NCBI GenBank assembly: GCA_045656705.1
Contig: JAZORR010000013.1
Coordinates: 1 to 64,000, forward strand
Source of the DNA: RGIG4576 sp045656705
GTDB lineage: Bacteria; Bacteroidota; Bacteroidia; Bacteroidales; Muribaculaceae
Direction: 5' to 3'
DNA length: 64,000 nucleotides
The notes under the pieces were generated by a model that made no database searches, was not told the DNA's origin, and worked only from the letters and a program-made list of their open reading frames with translations. Made by a program: the position numbers and the translations under genes. Below are positions 42,021-51,104 of this stretch, in pieces (the stretch's first letter is position 1; the number at the start of each line of letters is the position of its first letter).

Positions 42021-45000
42021 TTAGAATGTTACGCTCAAACCGCAAGTGTAAGTACGTGGAGAAGGAAGACCCCAGCAGTCAAAACCAAGACCACCAGTAC
42101 CACCAGCTGCAGCTGAAGAAGAGTTACCTACAGGGTTGATACCTGCATAGTTAGTGATAGTGAACAAGTCGTTACCAGAAACGAAGATGTTAGCTCTTGA
42201 GATAAGGCCATTTGTAGCCTTGTTCAAGAATTCGCTTGGTACGTTGTAGTTCAAACGAGCTTCTTGACAACGAAGGAAGTGTACATTCTTGTCAACCCAA
42301 GGTTCCATAGAAGTGTAAGAACCGTCAGAACCAATATAAGTAGTATTTGTCATAGCAGGGTTGTAAGCGATAGTAGACCATGTAGGATTGTCAGAATTTT
42401 CCTTACCGTCCTTCAATACACCCTTAAATACCTTCATAGCACCTTCGCGTTGTTCAACAGATTCCCAGCTTTGACCACGGTTCATCATGTTGTGTTCAGT
42501 GATGTTAACCACAGTTGCGTCAAGCATACCAGAGAATGCTGCAGAAAGAGAGAAGTCCTTGTAAGTGAATCTTGTAGTGATACCGTAACGCAATTCAGGT
42601 TCGCGGTCACCCATTACACGCCATTCAGAAACGTCTACGATAGGAAGACCCTTCAATGGGTGGATAAGGATATCGCCACGGTCGTTGCGTTCGAATGCAT
42701 AACCAGTAAGAGAAGTAATAGGAGCACCTACCTTAGTACCTGAACGCAAGTTACCTTCCAACCAAGTGTAAGCATCGTAGTATTCGCTCAAGTTTTCTGG
42801 AAGATAAGTTACTTCAGAAGCAGTGTGAGAACCAGTTACACCCAAGTTCCAAGTGAAGTCACGAGTCTTGATGATATCAAAGCCTAAGCGAGCTTCCCAA
42901 CCCCAAGTCTTGAACGAACCAACGTTCATGTTGTTAAGTACGAAACCAGTTGCATAAGACATACGGAAACCGTTAACGATTTGGTCTTCGCAATTAGTCC
43001 AGTAGTAAGTGAAGTCACCATCAAGACGGCTGTTGATAGCACGGAATTCGATACCAACTTCAGTAGAAGTATTCATTTCAGGAACCAACGCCTTGTTAGG
43101 ACCAGTGTAGCCATAAGCATAACCTTCGTTAGTTACCATTTGAGGTTCCAATTCAGGGTCGATAGCCAAAGGCTTAGCATCCTTACCTACTTGAGCCCAA
43201 GAAGCACGAACCTTTACATAATCCAACCAAGAAGAAGTAGCTTCGCGGATAGGAGCGATTTCAGTAACTACGAATGAACCTTCGATAGCAGGATAGAAGT
43301 AAGAGTTGTTAGCCTTAGGAAGAGTAGAAGACCAGTCGTTACGCATTGACAAAGTCAAGAACGCCATGTTGTTGTAACCAAGTTCGGCACGACCAGAAAC
43401 TGCTTGCAAACGACGCATAGTATCAGCCTTCTTAGAAACTACTGTAGCAGGGTCACAGTTGTTGATTGACATAAAGTTAGCAACCATGAATTCTGCACCG
43501 TAAGAAGAAAGACGAGTGTTACCGCGTTCCAATTGGTGGTAACCTACTTGAAGACCAAGGTTGAACTTCTTATTGAATTCCTTGTCGTAACGAGCGATGA
43601 TGTCCATAGATTGGTCGCTCAAGTTGTTCTTAGCGATGTTGTATTCACCACCCTTAGAAGTAGCTGTAGGGTAGTTTTGGTTGTTAGAACGATAGAATGG
43701 GTGAGTACCTGATTCGTAAGTAGAAGCACTGTAGTCCCAACCGAAACGACCGTTGATCATCAAACCTTCAATTGGAGTCAAGCTAACACCAAGAGATGCA
43801 GTGATGTGGTCAGATTCGTCGTAATTAAGGTTCTTGTACAAACCATACAATGGGTTCAACATATCGGTATCGTTGTACCATGTTGGGTAAGCCATGTGTA
43901 GACCGTCTGGAGCCATGTAGTTGCGCATGTCGTCAACGATTGGCCAAGTATAAGCACGGTAAACAGGACCGCTCTTACCCATACCTACCTTAGTATTTGT
44001 AGTGTGAGAGTATTGCATACTACCATCTACCTTAGCCCACTTAGTAAGTTGAGCTTGACCAGCAACAGAGATATTGTTACGACCGTAGTCAGTAGTCTTC
44101 ACAACACCTTGTTGGTCGGTGTAAGAGTAGCTTGCACGGAAAGATTTCTTATCGTCACCAGCTTCAAGAGAAAGGTTGTGGCGTTGAGAGAAACCTGTTT
44201 GAATTACAGCAGCAATGTTGTCGTAAGTTTTCCAACGACCAAGGTTCAAACCACCGTATTGAGCAGTGTAGTACCAGTTAGTTGCGCCATAGTTACCAAG
44301 CAAGTACTTGTCTTGCTTTTCTGGCCAGCCATAAGCTTGTGACCAAGAGAAAGAGTTGTTGTAAGTGATGCGAGCACGTCCCTTAGAACCCTTCTTAGTA
44401 GTGATGATGATAGCACCATTAGAAGCGTCAGAACCGTAAAGAGCGGCAGCAGCAGCACCCTTAAGGACAGTCATACTTTCGATGTCTTCTGGGTTGAAGT
44501 CAGAACCACGAGAAGAGAAGTCCATTTCATTCACCGATACAGCGTCAGCCACAGCGAAGCTGTTACCAGCGTTGAAAGTATCGTTGTTCATAGGCACACC
44601 GTCAACAACGTAAAGAGGTTGGTTAGAACCTGACAAAGAGGTTACAGAACGCAACACAACGTTATTAGATGCACCAGGAGCACCAGATGTAGAAGTTACT
44701 TGCATACCTGACACCTTACCTTGAAGGGCTGTCAAGAAGTCGGTACGACCAGACTCGATAACGTCGCTTGCCTTCACGTTTTGAACAGAAGAACCTACGG
44801 CGCGAGCTACACGCTTGATACCGAACTCAGCAGTTACTACTACTTCTTCAAGACTTTGAGAAGCGCTTTCAAGCACGATGCTTGCTGCGTTAGCAGCCTT
44901 CACTTCTTTAGTCTTAAAACCAACGTAAGATACTACAAGGGTTTTGCCAGTGGCATTACCAATAGTAAACTTACCATCTACGTCAGTGGAAACACCATTA

Positions 45001-45179
45001 GTAGTGCCTTTTACCATTACAGTAGCACCAATCAATGGGTCGCCATTTGTGTCTTTAACGACACCACTCACTTTTCCAGTTTGCGCTACAGCAGTGAAAC
45101 CAGTTGCTTCACTACCACTCCACAAAGGATTACCAAACGCAAGGAAAAGCGCTACAAACAATGCACATTGTTTCTTCAT
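42021..45179 (-). CDS. SusC/RagA family TonB-linked outer-membrane transporter
   Basis: A 1052-aa importer. Signal peptide ~1-33; CarboxypepD_reg-like domain ~35-110 (VSGVVKDTNGDPLIGATVMVKGTTNGVSTDVDGKFTI); TonB box-like ESASQSLEEVVVTAEFGIKR; plug ~125-260 with the diagnostic LYVVDGVPM and IESMTVLKGAAAAALYGSDASNGAIIITTKKG; barrel to the C-terminal Phe (YTCGLSVTF). It imports ligands captured by SusD with TonB energy. Start at 45179 fits the signal peptide. The next upstream consensus promoter on this strand is at 45740-45710, but a short terminated RNA lies between. Confidence 0.96.
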   Translation of the reverse strand: MKKQCALFVALFLAFGNPLWSGSEATGFTAVAQTGKVSGVVKDTNGDPLIGATVMVKGTTNGVSTDVDGKFTIGNATGKTLVVSYVGFKTKEVKAANAASIVLESASQSLEEVVVTAEFGIKRVARAVGSSVQNVKASDVIESGRTDFLTALQGKVSGMQVTSTSGAPGASNNVVLRSVTSLSGSNQPLYVVDGVPMNNDTFNAGNSFAVADAVSVNEMDFSSRGSDFNPEDIESMTVLKGAAAAALYGSDASNGAIIITTKKGSKGRARITYNNSFSWSQAYGWPEKQDKYLLGNYGATNWYYTAQYGGLNLGRWKTYDNIAAVIQTGFSQRHNLSLEAGDDKKSFRASYSYTDQQGVVKTTDYGRNNISVAGQAQLTKWAKVDGSMQYSHTTNTKVGMGKSGPVYRAYTWPIVDDMRNYMAPDGLHMAYPTWYNDTDMLNPLYGLYKNLNYDESDHITASLGVSLTPIEGLMINGRFGWDYSASTYESGTHPFYRSNNQNYPTATSKGGEYNIAKNNLSDQSMDIIARYDKEFNKKFNLGLQVGYHQLERGNTRLSSYGAEFMVANFMSINNCDPATVVSKKADTMRRLQAVSGRAELGYNNMAFLTLSMRNDWSSTLPKANNSYFYPAIEGSFVVTEIAPIREATSSWLDYVKVRASWAQVGKDAKPLAIDPELEPQMVTNEGYAYGYTGPNKALVPEMNTSTEVGIEFRAINSRLDGDFTYYWTNCEDQIVNGFRMSYATGFVLNNMNVGSFKTWGWEARLGFDIIKTRDFTWNLGVTGSHTASEVTYLPENLSEYYDAYTWLEGNLRSGTKVGAPITSLTGYAFERNDRGDILIHPLKGLPIVDVSEWRVMGDREPELRYGITTRFTYKDFSLSAAFSGMLDATVVNITEHNMMNRGQSWESVEQREGAMKVFKGVLKDGKENSDNPTWSTIAYNPAMTNTTYIGSDGSYTSMEPWVDKNVHFLRCQEARLNYNVPSEFLNKATNGLISRANIFVSGNDLFTITNYAGINPVGNSSSAAAGGTGGLGFDCWGLPSPRTYTCGLSVTF

Positions 45180-45632
45180 AAGCGTAATTATTTGGTAATT
45201 AATGATTAAAAGTTATTAGTAAATAATCTCATTTTCTCTCTAAATAATCAAATCGGGCACCTATCTACAATAAATTTTCTATGCGCCTAATCTAATCACA
45301 ATATTCAACGTGCAAATATGCTCCTTTTTTAGCAACTGTGCAAGTTTTTTTAAACATTTTTTTACCCTACGATATACATTTTAAATAAACAAGGGCAAAA
45401 AAGAGCAAAAAACATGTTTTAAAACATATTTTTAACAAGAAAAAGGGGCGAAGGAACAATTTTCATATAGAATCACGAGGCGTATAACGCCCGAAGGACG
45501 GATTTTAAGAATAGCCACAGGTTGTCAACCTACGGTAAGGCATCTTAGCGAACTAAAGGGAAAGTTATCCTATCGAACAAATAGGGTTATTGATTTAAAT
45601 AAAGTATATGTTAGCCGTTTTTAGGGAGAGGG
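45180..45632. other. Non-coding gap upstream of susC
   Basis: No gene seen. It contains a poor -7 candidate for susC (CATATTTG, minus strand, at about 45322-45315), a palindromic ATGTTTTAAAACAT at 45414-45427, and decayed repeat-like stretches near 45478-45560, including CATCTTAGCGAACTA (45541-45555), which resembles the repeat at 49027-49108. Confidence 0.5.
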
Positions 45633-45637
45633 TATAT

Positions 45638-45704
45638 ACAAAAAAATTGGTTATCTCACGACAACCAACCTTAATTAACCTTAAATCTAATACCATGAAA
45701 AACA
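45638..45704 (-). ncRNA. Candidate small RNA or attenuated leader upstream of susC
   Basis: A consensus promoter (45740-45710) is followed about 36 nt after the likely start by an intrinsic terminator: stem TTGGTTGTC / GATAACCAA (45668-45660 with 45655-45647, one G-U pair), GTGA tetraloop, then seven T. The expected transcript is about 60-70 nt. A short reading frame opens at ATG (minus strand, 45696) but its codons run into the terminator stem, so coding is doubtful. It could be a free sRNA or the terminated leader of susC, whose ATG is ~525 nt downstream on the same strand. Family not assigned. Confidence 0.65.
45640..45668 (-). terminator. Terminator of the candidate sRNA
   Basis: Nine-pair stem closed by a GNRA (GTGA) tetraloop, followed by seven T (45646-45640). 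Confidence 0.85.
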
Positions 45705-45709
45705 CAATG

Positions 45710-45740
45710 CAAAGTTACGAACGATTTCTAAAACCGCAAA
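45710..45740 (-). promoter_or_regulatory. Promoter of the candidate sRNA / susC leader
   Basis: TTTG (45740-45737), 19-nt spacer, TAACTTTG (45717-45710) on the minus strand: one of the best consensus matches in the window. Confidence 0.8.
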
Positions 45741-45893
45741 GGAATTATCAGGAAAATGGAGTATATTAATATTCTTTAACAGAAATTCAGTGAATTATAC
45801 AATAAGAAAGTAGAGTTAAGATATGATATTTTAGATGGCGTACCTTATCGGCTCCGGCAAGTATATTCCATTGGGAGTATATATAATAGGAAA

Positions 45894-45924
45894 AGGGTGT
45901 GCCGAAGTTACTTTGACACACCCT
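45894..45924 (-). terminator. Terminator of the M16 protease gene
   Basis: AGGGTGTG (45894-45901) pairs with CACACCCT (45917-45924); TTTTCC follows on the minus strand. Confidence 0.72.
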
Positions 45925-45954
45925 CTTGATGAGATATTATATAATTAAGGTATA

Positions 45955-48774
45955 TTATTCTGCTGGTGGAAGCATTACGAATTGAATGCGGTTGCCTGCA
46001 GAAAGAATCTTCTTAGTGAAGTCTTGAATCTTAGCAGGAGTGAGACCGTTTACCAATTCGCGATAGCCTGCGTTGCGATCTACACCTGTCTTAAGGTATG
46101 CGTGCATAGCATTCAACCAATAGCGGTTTTCGTGTTCGTTTTGATCGATTGCCTTAAGCATATATTCCTTAATCTTGTTCAATTCTTCTTCTTTCACTGA
46201 AGTAGAAAGGTCGGTAAGCGCCTTAGTGGTGAGTTCGCACACGCGATCTTTCTTCTTAGAGTCGATACCGAATGTAGCTTGTACTACAAGTTCTGGTTCG
46301 AAAGAAAGGTCGAGTGAAGCCGATGCGTGAGGACTGTAAGCAGCACCTTCGTCTTCGCGCACGGTATTAGTTAGGTTTGTGCTCATCAATTGGCCCACGA
46401 TGCTTGCCATCACGCTATTTTCGGCAGTGTAAGCAATCTTGTTTGTGTGCCAGATACCAGCATACTTAGCTTGCTTGTTTTCGGTGTCGAAAATGAATTC
46501 GCCGTATACGTCGCCCTTCTTCACAGCAAGTTTATCATCGACAGCCTTTTCTTTCTTACCCTTCTTAGCAGGAAGAGAAGCGATGTATTGAGCCACATAT
46601 TGCTTCAATTGAGCTTCGTCGAAGTTACCAATGATGATGAAATTGAATTCAGCAGCATTACCGAAACGTTCTTTGTGGATTTGCACCATACGGTTGTAAT
46701 CGGCCTTAGCAAGAAGTTCAGGTCCCATGATTTGAGCCTTAGGATTGTTGTTATAGATGAAGCGAGTTAAAGTATCACCATAGATATAGTCAGGAGAGTT
46801 CACTTGGTTTTTAAGCGCTCCCGCCATCATATCCTTGATAACATTGTAGCCATCGATGTCGTTGCGAGGAGTGACGATACCAGCGTAAAGAAGTTGCATC
46901 ATTGTTTCAAGGTCCTTAGGAGTAGAGCTACCAGAGATAGTTTCCATGCTACCACCTACATTGAACGATACAGATGCTTGCTTACCGCTCATAAACTTAT
47001 TTAGGTCGTTGAACGAAAGCTTGTTCACACCATTCATACCCCAAATTTGGTTGTAAACCGAGATATTAGCGTGGTCTTTTGCACCATAAAGAGCTTCACC
47101 ACCCCAACTTGAAGCAGAAAGACGCACTTCGTCGTTCTTGAAATCGGTCTTCTTAACGTAAACCCTCGCACCATTAGAAAGAGTCCATTCAGTGTAGCCA
47201 AACTTAGAAGGAGTTTCCTTCACGATAGAGCCAGCCTTAGGAGTTTCGTCGAGAAGAGAAAGATTATTAGCTTCTTCGGCAGGTTTTTCGGTAGGAGTAG
47301 CTTGTACCTTTTGAGCCACAGCAAGCATTTGCTCTTCGTTCATAAGAGTAACGCCTTCCTTCACAGGACCAAGGTTAAGCACTACAAGATTCTTACCGTT
47401 TACGTCGATCATTTGCTTCATAGTTTGGTTGATAACCTCTACAGGAAGCATAGGAGCCATAGCCTTGATTTTTTCGTATTCGTAGGCGATGCCACTCATA
47501 GGAGTATTGTCGAGGAAGTGAGCGATGTAGGTTTGAGCATAGTTGTCGTGCTTTTGCTTGTCGCGATTAGTGTAAGCCTTTTCAAGACGGCTTAGGTATT
47601 CGTTGCGAGCGCGATCGTATTCGGCAGCAGTGAATCCGTGTTCGGCAATACGCTTGATTTCGGTAAGCACAGCTTCAAGAGCAACTTCGCCACCCTTATC
47701 GTTGACGTATGCTTGAAGAGCAAGAGCGCCCTTATAGGTAGCAAGAAGGTATTCACCGAAGCCACCACCTGCATTACCGAAAGGAGCGTTAGACTTCAAC
47801 GAGATTTCGTTCAAGCGTTCGTCGATCATAGCATTAGCCACACCATATATATATTCCATAAGGTATTGAGCGTCGGTGTTGCGAAGTTCGCGAGGAAGGA
47901 TGTCGTATTTCACGAAAGCCCACACAAGTTCGGCAGGCATTTCCTTATCGGCATAACTTACGAAGATAGGTTGCTCATTGTCAGGCACAGGGAAGTATTC
48001 AAGTGGAGCAGCATTGGCTGGCATTTCGATAGGACCGAAAAGGTTCTTGATTTTTTGTTCCATTTGATCCACGTCGATGTCACCTACCACAACGATACCT
48101 TGAAGGTCTGGGCGATACCATTTGTGATAGTAGTCGCGAAGTTCGCTATACTTGAAGTTGTCGATAACTTCGATAGTACCGATAGGAAGACGTTCGCCAT
48201 ACTTACTGCCTGGGTACATCTTAGCACCATGCTTTTCGATCATACGAGTAATAGCATTGCCAAGACGCCATTCTTCGTGGATAACGCCACGTTCCTTATC
48301 GATTTCGGCATCTTCGAGAAGAAGAGCACTTGCCCAATCGTGAAGGATAAGCAAACAAGAGTCTACTACAGCTTCCTTAGCAGTAGGCACGCTTGTGATG
48401 CGATACACAGTGCGGTCGGTAGAAGTGTAGGCATTTAGATCGGCACCAAACTTGATACCCTTAGATTCCAACCAAGTAACGATATTATTGCCTGGGAAAT
48501 TCTTAGTACCATTGAAACACATGTGTTCGAGGAAGTGAGCAAGGCCACGTTGAGCGTCTTCTTCTTGCACAGAACCCACTTTTTGAGCGATGTGGAAATC
48601 AACTTGATTTTTTGGGAACTCGTTGTGACGGATAAAGTAAGTAAGTCCGTTGGCAAGTTTACCCACTCTCACAGCCGAGTCGGCAGGAGCTGCAGGTGGC
48701 ATTTGCGCCATTACAGGCATAGAAAGCCCGATAAGAGCAATGACCACAAGTAGTGAATTAAAAAACTTTTTCAT
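45955..48774 (-). CDS. M16 family zinc metallopeptidase (insulinase/pitrilysin-like)
   Basis: A 939-aa exported protease with a signal peptide ending at about VMAQ (residue 24). The inverted zinc motif HFLEH is at 80-84 (RGLAHFLEHMCFNGT), and a downstream Glu in ERGVIHEEW completes the site. Two M16 halves follow each other: the second (from ~530) has no HXXEH, as normal for the substrate-holding half. It is the usual length of two-repeat periplasmic M16 proteins in Bacteroidales. Role: degradation of small peptides in the periplasm. A TAATTTTG box lies ~95 nt upstream. Confidence 0.95.
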   Translation of the reverse strand: MKKFFNSLLVVIALIGLSMPVMAQMPPAAPADSAVRVGKLANGLTYFIRHNEFPKNQVDFHIAQKVGSVQEEDAQRGLAHFLEHMCFNGTKNFPGNNIVTWLESKGIKFGADLNAYTSTDRTVYRITSVPTAKEAVVDSCLLILHDWASALLLEDAEIDKERGVIHEEWRLGNAITRMIEKHGAKMYPGSKYGERLPIGTIEVIDNFKYSELRDYYHKWYRPDLQGIVVVGDIDVDQMEQKIKNLFGPIEMPANAAPLEYFPVPDNEQPIFVSYADKEMPAELVWAFVKYDILPRELRNTDAQYLMEYIYGVANAMIDERLNEISLKSNAPFGNAGGGFGEYLLATYKGALALQAYVNDKGGEVALEAVLTEIKRIAEHGFTAAEYDRARNEYLSRLEKAYTNRDKQKHDNYAQTYIAHFLDNTPMSGIAYEYEKIKAMAPMLPVEVINQTMKQMIDVNGKNLVVLNLGPVKEGVTLMNEEQMLAVAQKVQATPTEKPAEEANNLSLLDETPKAGSIVKETPSKFGYTEWTLSNGARVYVKKTDFKNDEVRLSASSWGGEALYGAKDHANISVYNQIWGMNGVNKLSFNDLNKFMSGKQASVSFNVGGSMETISGSSTPKDLETMMQLLYAGIVTPRNDIDGYNVIKDMMAGALKNQVNSPDYIYGDTLTRFIYNNNPKAQIMGPELLAKADYNRMVQIHKERFGNAAEFNFIIIGNFDEAQLKQYVAQYIASLPAKKGKKEKAVDDKLAVKKGDVYGEFIFDTENKQAKYAGIWHTNKIAYTAENSVMASIVGQLMSTNLTNTVREDEGAAYSPHASASLDLSFEPELVVQATFGIDSKKKDRVCELTTKALTDLSTSVKEEELNKIKEYMLKAIDQNEHENRYWLNAMHAYLKTGVDRNAGYRELVNGLTPAKIQDFTKKILSAGNRIQFVMLPPAE

Positions 48775-48867
48775 TGTTATATAAATTAATGTTCATTTTC
48801 TTGTTTATTTCGATCATAAAGTCACTCAATTATATTAGAGTGATTTAAATCATTTAGGTTTAATTGG

Positions 48868-48875
48868 CAAAATTA
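48868..48875 (-). promoter_or_regulatory. Possible -7 box of the M16 gene
   Basis: TAATTTTG on the minus strand, 94 nt before the ATG; no consensus -33 element. Confidence 0.4.
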
Positions 48876-49026
48876 TATAATTTCTATAAATATGATAATG
48901 TTTTATAGTTAAAAAAAGTTTTTATGTAGTGAATAGAAAGGAATTCTGCTGCAGAATCTATTGTAAGCGAGCAGTGCACAATAGCGAAACTCACCTCAGC
49001 CAGGCGTGAAGAGTGAGAAGCTGGGC

Positions 49027-49108
49027 GTGCATTTTAGCGAATTATTTTAACCTATTTTTGCCACTTTAGCGAATTAGAAATGCCAGCTTTGTGCATTTTA
49101 GCGAATTA
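49027..49108 (+). repeat. Short direct repeats GTGCATTTTAGCGAATTA
   Basis: An 18-bp exact repeat at 49027-49044 and 49091-49108, with a shorter variant CACTTTAGCGAATTA between them (49062-49076). Both full copies follow an AGCT-containing half-palindrome. A related 15-mer occurs at 45541-45555. The rest of 48876-49148 shows no gene. Confidence 0.75.
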
Positions 49109-49148
49109 ACACACACTTATCTCACTAATAATTAACAAATTAGCCATT

Positions 49149-49985
49149 TTAGTCGATATCGTCGGCGATGAAGCGGGCCACTGAGTGGGTATAGTTGGGC
49201 TCGATGATAACGTGGGCGATGGCTTTCACCTCGTCTACGGCATTCTCAGGTGCTACAGCAAGGTCGGCTATCTGCATCATAGGTATATCGTTGCGATTGT
49301 CGCCAAATACTACCAAGCGTTCGGCATCCGTTTCGGCCATAAGGCGACGCACAGCTTCAGCCTTCGACACTCCACGAGCATAAGATTCCATAAGTCCGTC
49401 GCGAGCATCGTAAATATCGTGATAAAACACCGACGAACATTGCGTAGTAGCAAGTATCTCGGCATGAATGGGACTGAGACGAGCGTAATCGTTCATAGCA
49501 AACACGAGCAAAGCATCGCAATTATCGGTTTTATAATTCACATCGTCGAGAAAAAAACGCTTGTAGTCGAGACATCGGCGCATATTCACAAATTCCTCCT
49601 CTTGTGGAGAGAGTGTGCCACAACTACGCACCTCGAGACGATTACCATTGACTCGATACACCATAGGAGAAATTCCATACGACTCGAAAATATCACACAC
49701 ACGCACCAAATCATCTTTAGGAATGGGAATAGTATTAAGAAACTGCTTTGATGCATTACACCACATAGCAGCACCATTCATCACCACATAGGGCAATCGC
49801 GTGCGCACGCGTTCCATAATATTCACCACAGTGGCAGGAGTGCGAGCTGTGGCAATACTGAAATTCACGCCACGCTCCTCGATGAGGTGATTGAGGATAT
49901 CCACACTTTCATCGCTCAACAGCGAATCACGGCCAAGCAGAGTGCCATCAAGGTCGCTCACATATAGCGTATTTTTGGTCGTCAT
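49149..49985 (-). CDS. HAD-superfamily (Cof-type, IIB) phosphatase
   Basis: A 278-aa soluble phosphatase. Motif I DLDGTLLGRD (12-21) supplies the nucleophile Asp and general acid Asp; motif II is in FSIATARTP; motif III/IV Lys and Asp are in SKAEAVRRLM and VVFGDNRNDIPMMQIA. A cap of type C2 lies between (~85-185). It hydrolyses phosphates from sugars or cofactors such as FMN; specificity cannot be read. Cytoplasmic; divergent from the DUF177 operon. Confidence 0.9.
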   Translation of the reverse strand: MTTKNTLYVSDLDGTLLGRDSLLSDESVDILNHLIEERGVNFSIATARTPATVVNIMERVRTRLPYVVMNGAAMWCNASKQFLNTIPIPKDDLVRVCDIFESYGISPMVYRVNGNRLEVRSCGTLSPQEEEFVNMRRCLDYKRFFLDDVNYKTDNCDALLVFAMNDYARLSPIHAEILATTQCSSVFYHDIYDARDGLMESYARGVSKAEAVRRLMAETDAERLVVFGDNRNDIPMMQIADLAVAPENAVDEVKAIAHVIIEPNYTHSVARFIADDID

Positions 49986-50008
49986 AGAGATATTTTCTTA
50001 ATTTTGCA

Positions 50009-50042
50009 CAAAATTACAAAAAAGCAATATGCCACGAACAAA
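50009..50042 (-). promoter_or_regulatory. Promoter of the HAD phosphatase gene
   Basis: TAATTTTG (50016-50009) with TTTG at 50042-50039; the 22-nt spacer is slightly long. Confidence 0.55.
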
Positions 50043-50160
50043 AAGACCGTATTATTGTTAGTTTTCCAAGAAAAATTATTGTAAAACCATCGGATAAAGG
50101 TTGTAAAACATAAATTTTAAGCAGTTTTTTGCCTAAAAAATCGTTTTTTACTCTCAATAA

Positions 50161-50192
50161 GTTGATTATTAAGCAAAATGTTTATAACTTTG
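50161..50192 (+). promoter_or_regulatory. Promoter of the DUF177-rpmF operon
   Basis: GTTG (50161-50164), 20-nt spacer, TAACTTTG (50185-50192). It lies inside the longest open reading of the DUF177 gene and so fixes the true start downstream. Confidence 0.7.
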
Positions 50193-50215
50193 CACCGATT
50201 AACGAAAAAAATATT

Positions 50216-50791
50216 TTGGGAAAGTTTGAAGCATTTAAATTGCCATTGCGCAGTATGCAACGTGGAACTCATGAATTTGAGATGTTTTTAGACACCGAGT
50301 TTTTCAGAAATATGGAAAGCGAGGACATTCTTAATGGGAATGTGAAAGTAAATGCCACAGTGAATTGCAAGGGCGATTATTACGATTTTGATTTCGTAGC
50401 GAAAGGAACTATCGGCATAGTGTGCGACAGATGCCTCGACGAGATGCAACATGAAGTAGACACCACTTATCACCTATGTGTGAAATATGGCGAGTGCTAC
50501 AACGATGAAAGCGATGAGCTACTCATCATTCCCGAAAAAGATGCCTACTTGAACGTGGCTTATATGCTCTACGACACAGTGGCACTAACCATTCCTTTGA
50601 AGCACACGCATCCAGCAGGAAAGTGTAACAAGGGGATGACAAAATATTTGAGTAAACATAGCGCTTCAGAATATGATGAAGATGGAGACGAGTTTTTCAG
50701 CGAATCAGATTATGAAGACACCGAGATAGATAACAATGCTCAAGTGGACCCACGCTGGGAAGCCTTGAGAAAACTTACAGAAAATAATTAA
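50216..50791 (+). CDS. DUF177 (YceD-like) protein, 23S rRNA accumulation family
   Basis: A 191-aa protein that pairs with rpmF in most bacteria; YceD is linked to 23S rRNA processing. I place the start at TTG 50216 because the reading then begins MGKFEAFKLPLRSMQRGTHEFEMFLD, as in homologues, and because the promoter at 50185-50192 excludes the in-frame start at 50129. Two CxxC-like elements typical of the family appear (IVCDRCLDEM in the centre; YGECYNDESDELLIIP follows). It is acidic, cytoplasmic, and 16 nt upstream of rpmF. Confidence 0.85.
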   Translation: MGKFEAFKLPLRSMQRGTHEFEMFLDTEFFRNMESEDILNGNVKVNATVNCKGDYYDFDFVAKGTIGIVCDRCLDEMQHEVDTTYHLCVKYGECYNDESDELLIIPEKDAYLNVAYMLYDTVALTIPLKHTHPAGKCNKGMTKYLSKHSASEYDEDGDEFFSESDYEDTEIDNNAQVDPRWEALRKLTENN

Positions 50792-50807
50792 AAATAAATA
50801 GAAAAAG

Positions 50808-50993
50808 ATGGCACATCCTAAAAGAAAACAATCTAAGACTCGTACAGCTAAGAGAAGAACTCACGATAAGGCTGTAGCTCCAACTTTGTCACTATGCTCA
50901 AACTGTGGTGCATGGCATGTATGCCACACAGTATGTCCTGAATGTGGTTACTACCGCGGTAGAATCGCTATCGAAAAGTCGGCAGCTGTTTAA
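50808..50993 (+). CDS. rpmF: 50S ribosomal protein L32
   Basis: A 61-aa ribosomal protein. The basic N-terminus MAHPKRKQSKTRTAKRRTHDKA is diagnostic. A four-cysteine zinc site is present (LCSNCGAW...TVCPECGYYRG), so this is the zinc-binding form. Second gene of the DUF177 operon, followed by a hairpin before fabH. Confidence 0.97.
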   Translation: MAHPKRKQSKTRTAKRRTHDKAVAPTLSLCSNCGAWHVCHTVCPECGYYRGRIAIEKSAAV

Positions 50994-51037
50994 TTTTAAG
51001 AAATTGTTATTTGAAATTTCTTAATAAGAAGTGATAT

Positions 51038-51070
51038 TATCCTAAATAATGACAAATGTTATTTAGGATA
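51038..51070 (+). terminator. Hairpin between rpmF and fabH
   Basis: TATCCTAAATAA (51038-51049) pairs with TTATTTAGGATA (51059-51070), followed by AATTTTT. It may partly terminate the rpmF message and lower fabH transcription. Confidence 0.75.
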
Positions 51071-51104
51071 AATTTTTCATATTCACACATTTGAGAAGAT
51101 ATTT

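Noticed and set aside
45640..45696. Leader peptide in the candidate sRNA
   Set aside because: The ATG frame at 45696 runs through the terminator stem and T-run without a stop, so it is unlikely to be a real short gene.
50129..50215. Longer N-terminus for the DUF177 protein
   Set aside because: A consensus promoter at 50161-50192 lies inside it, and the homologous start is at 50216.
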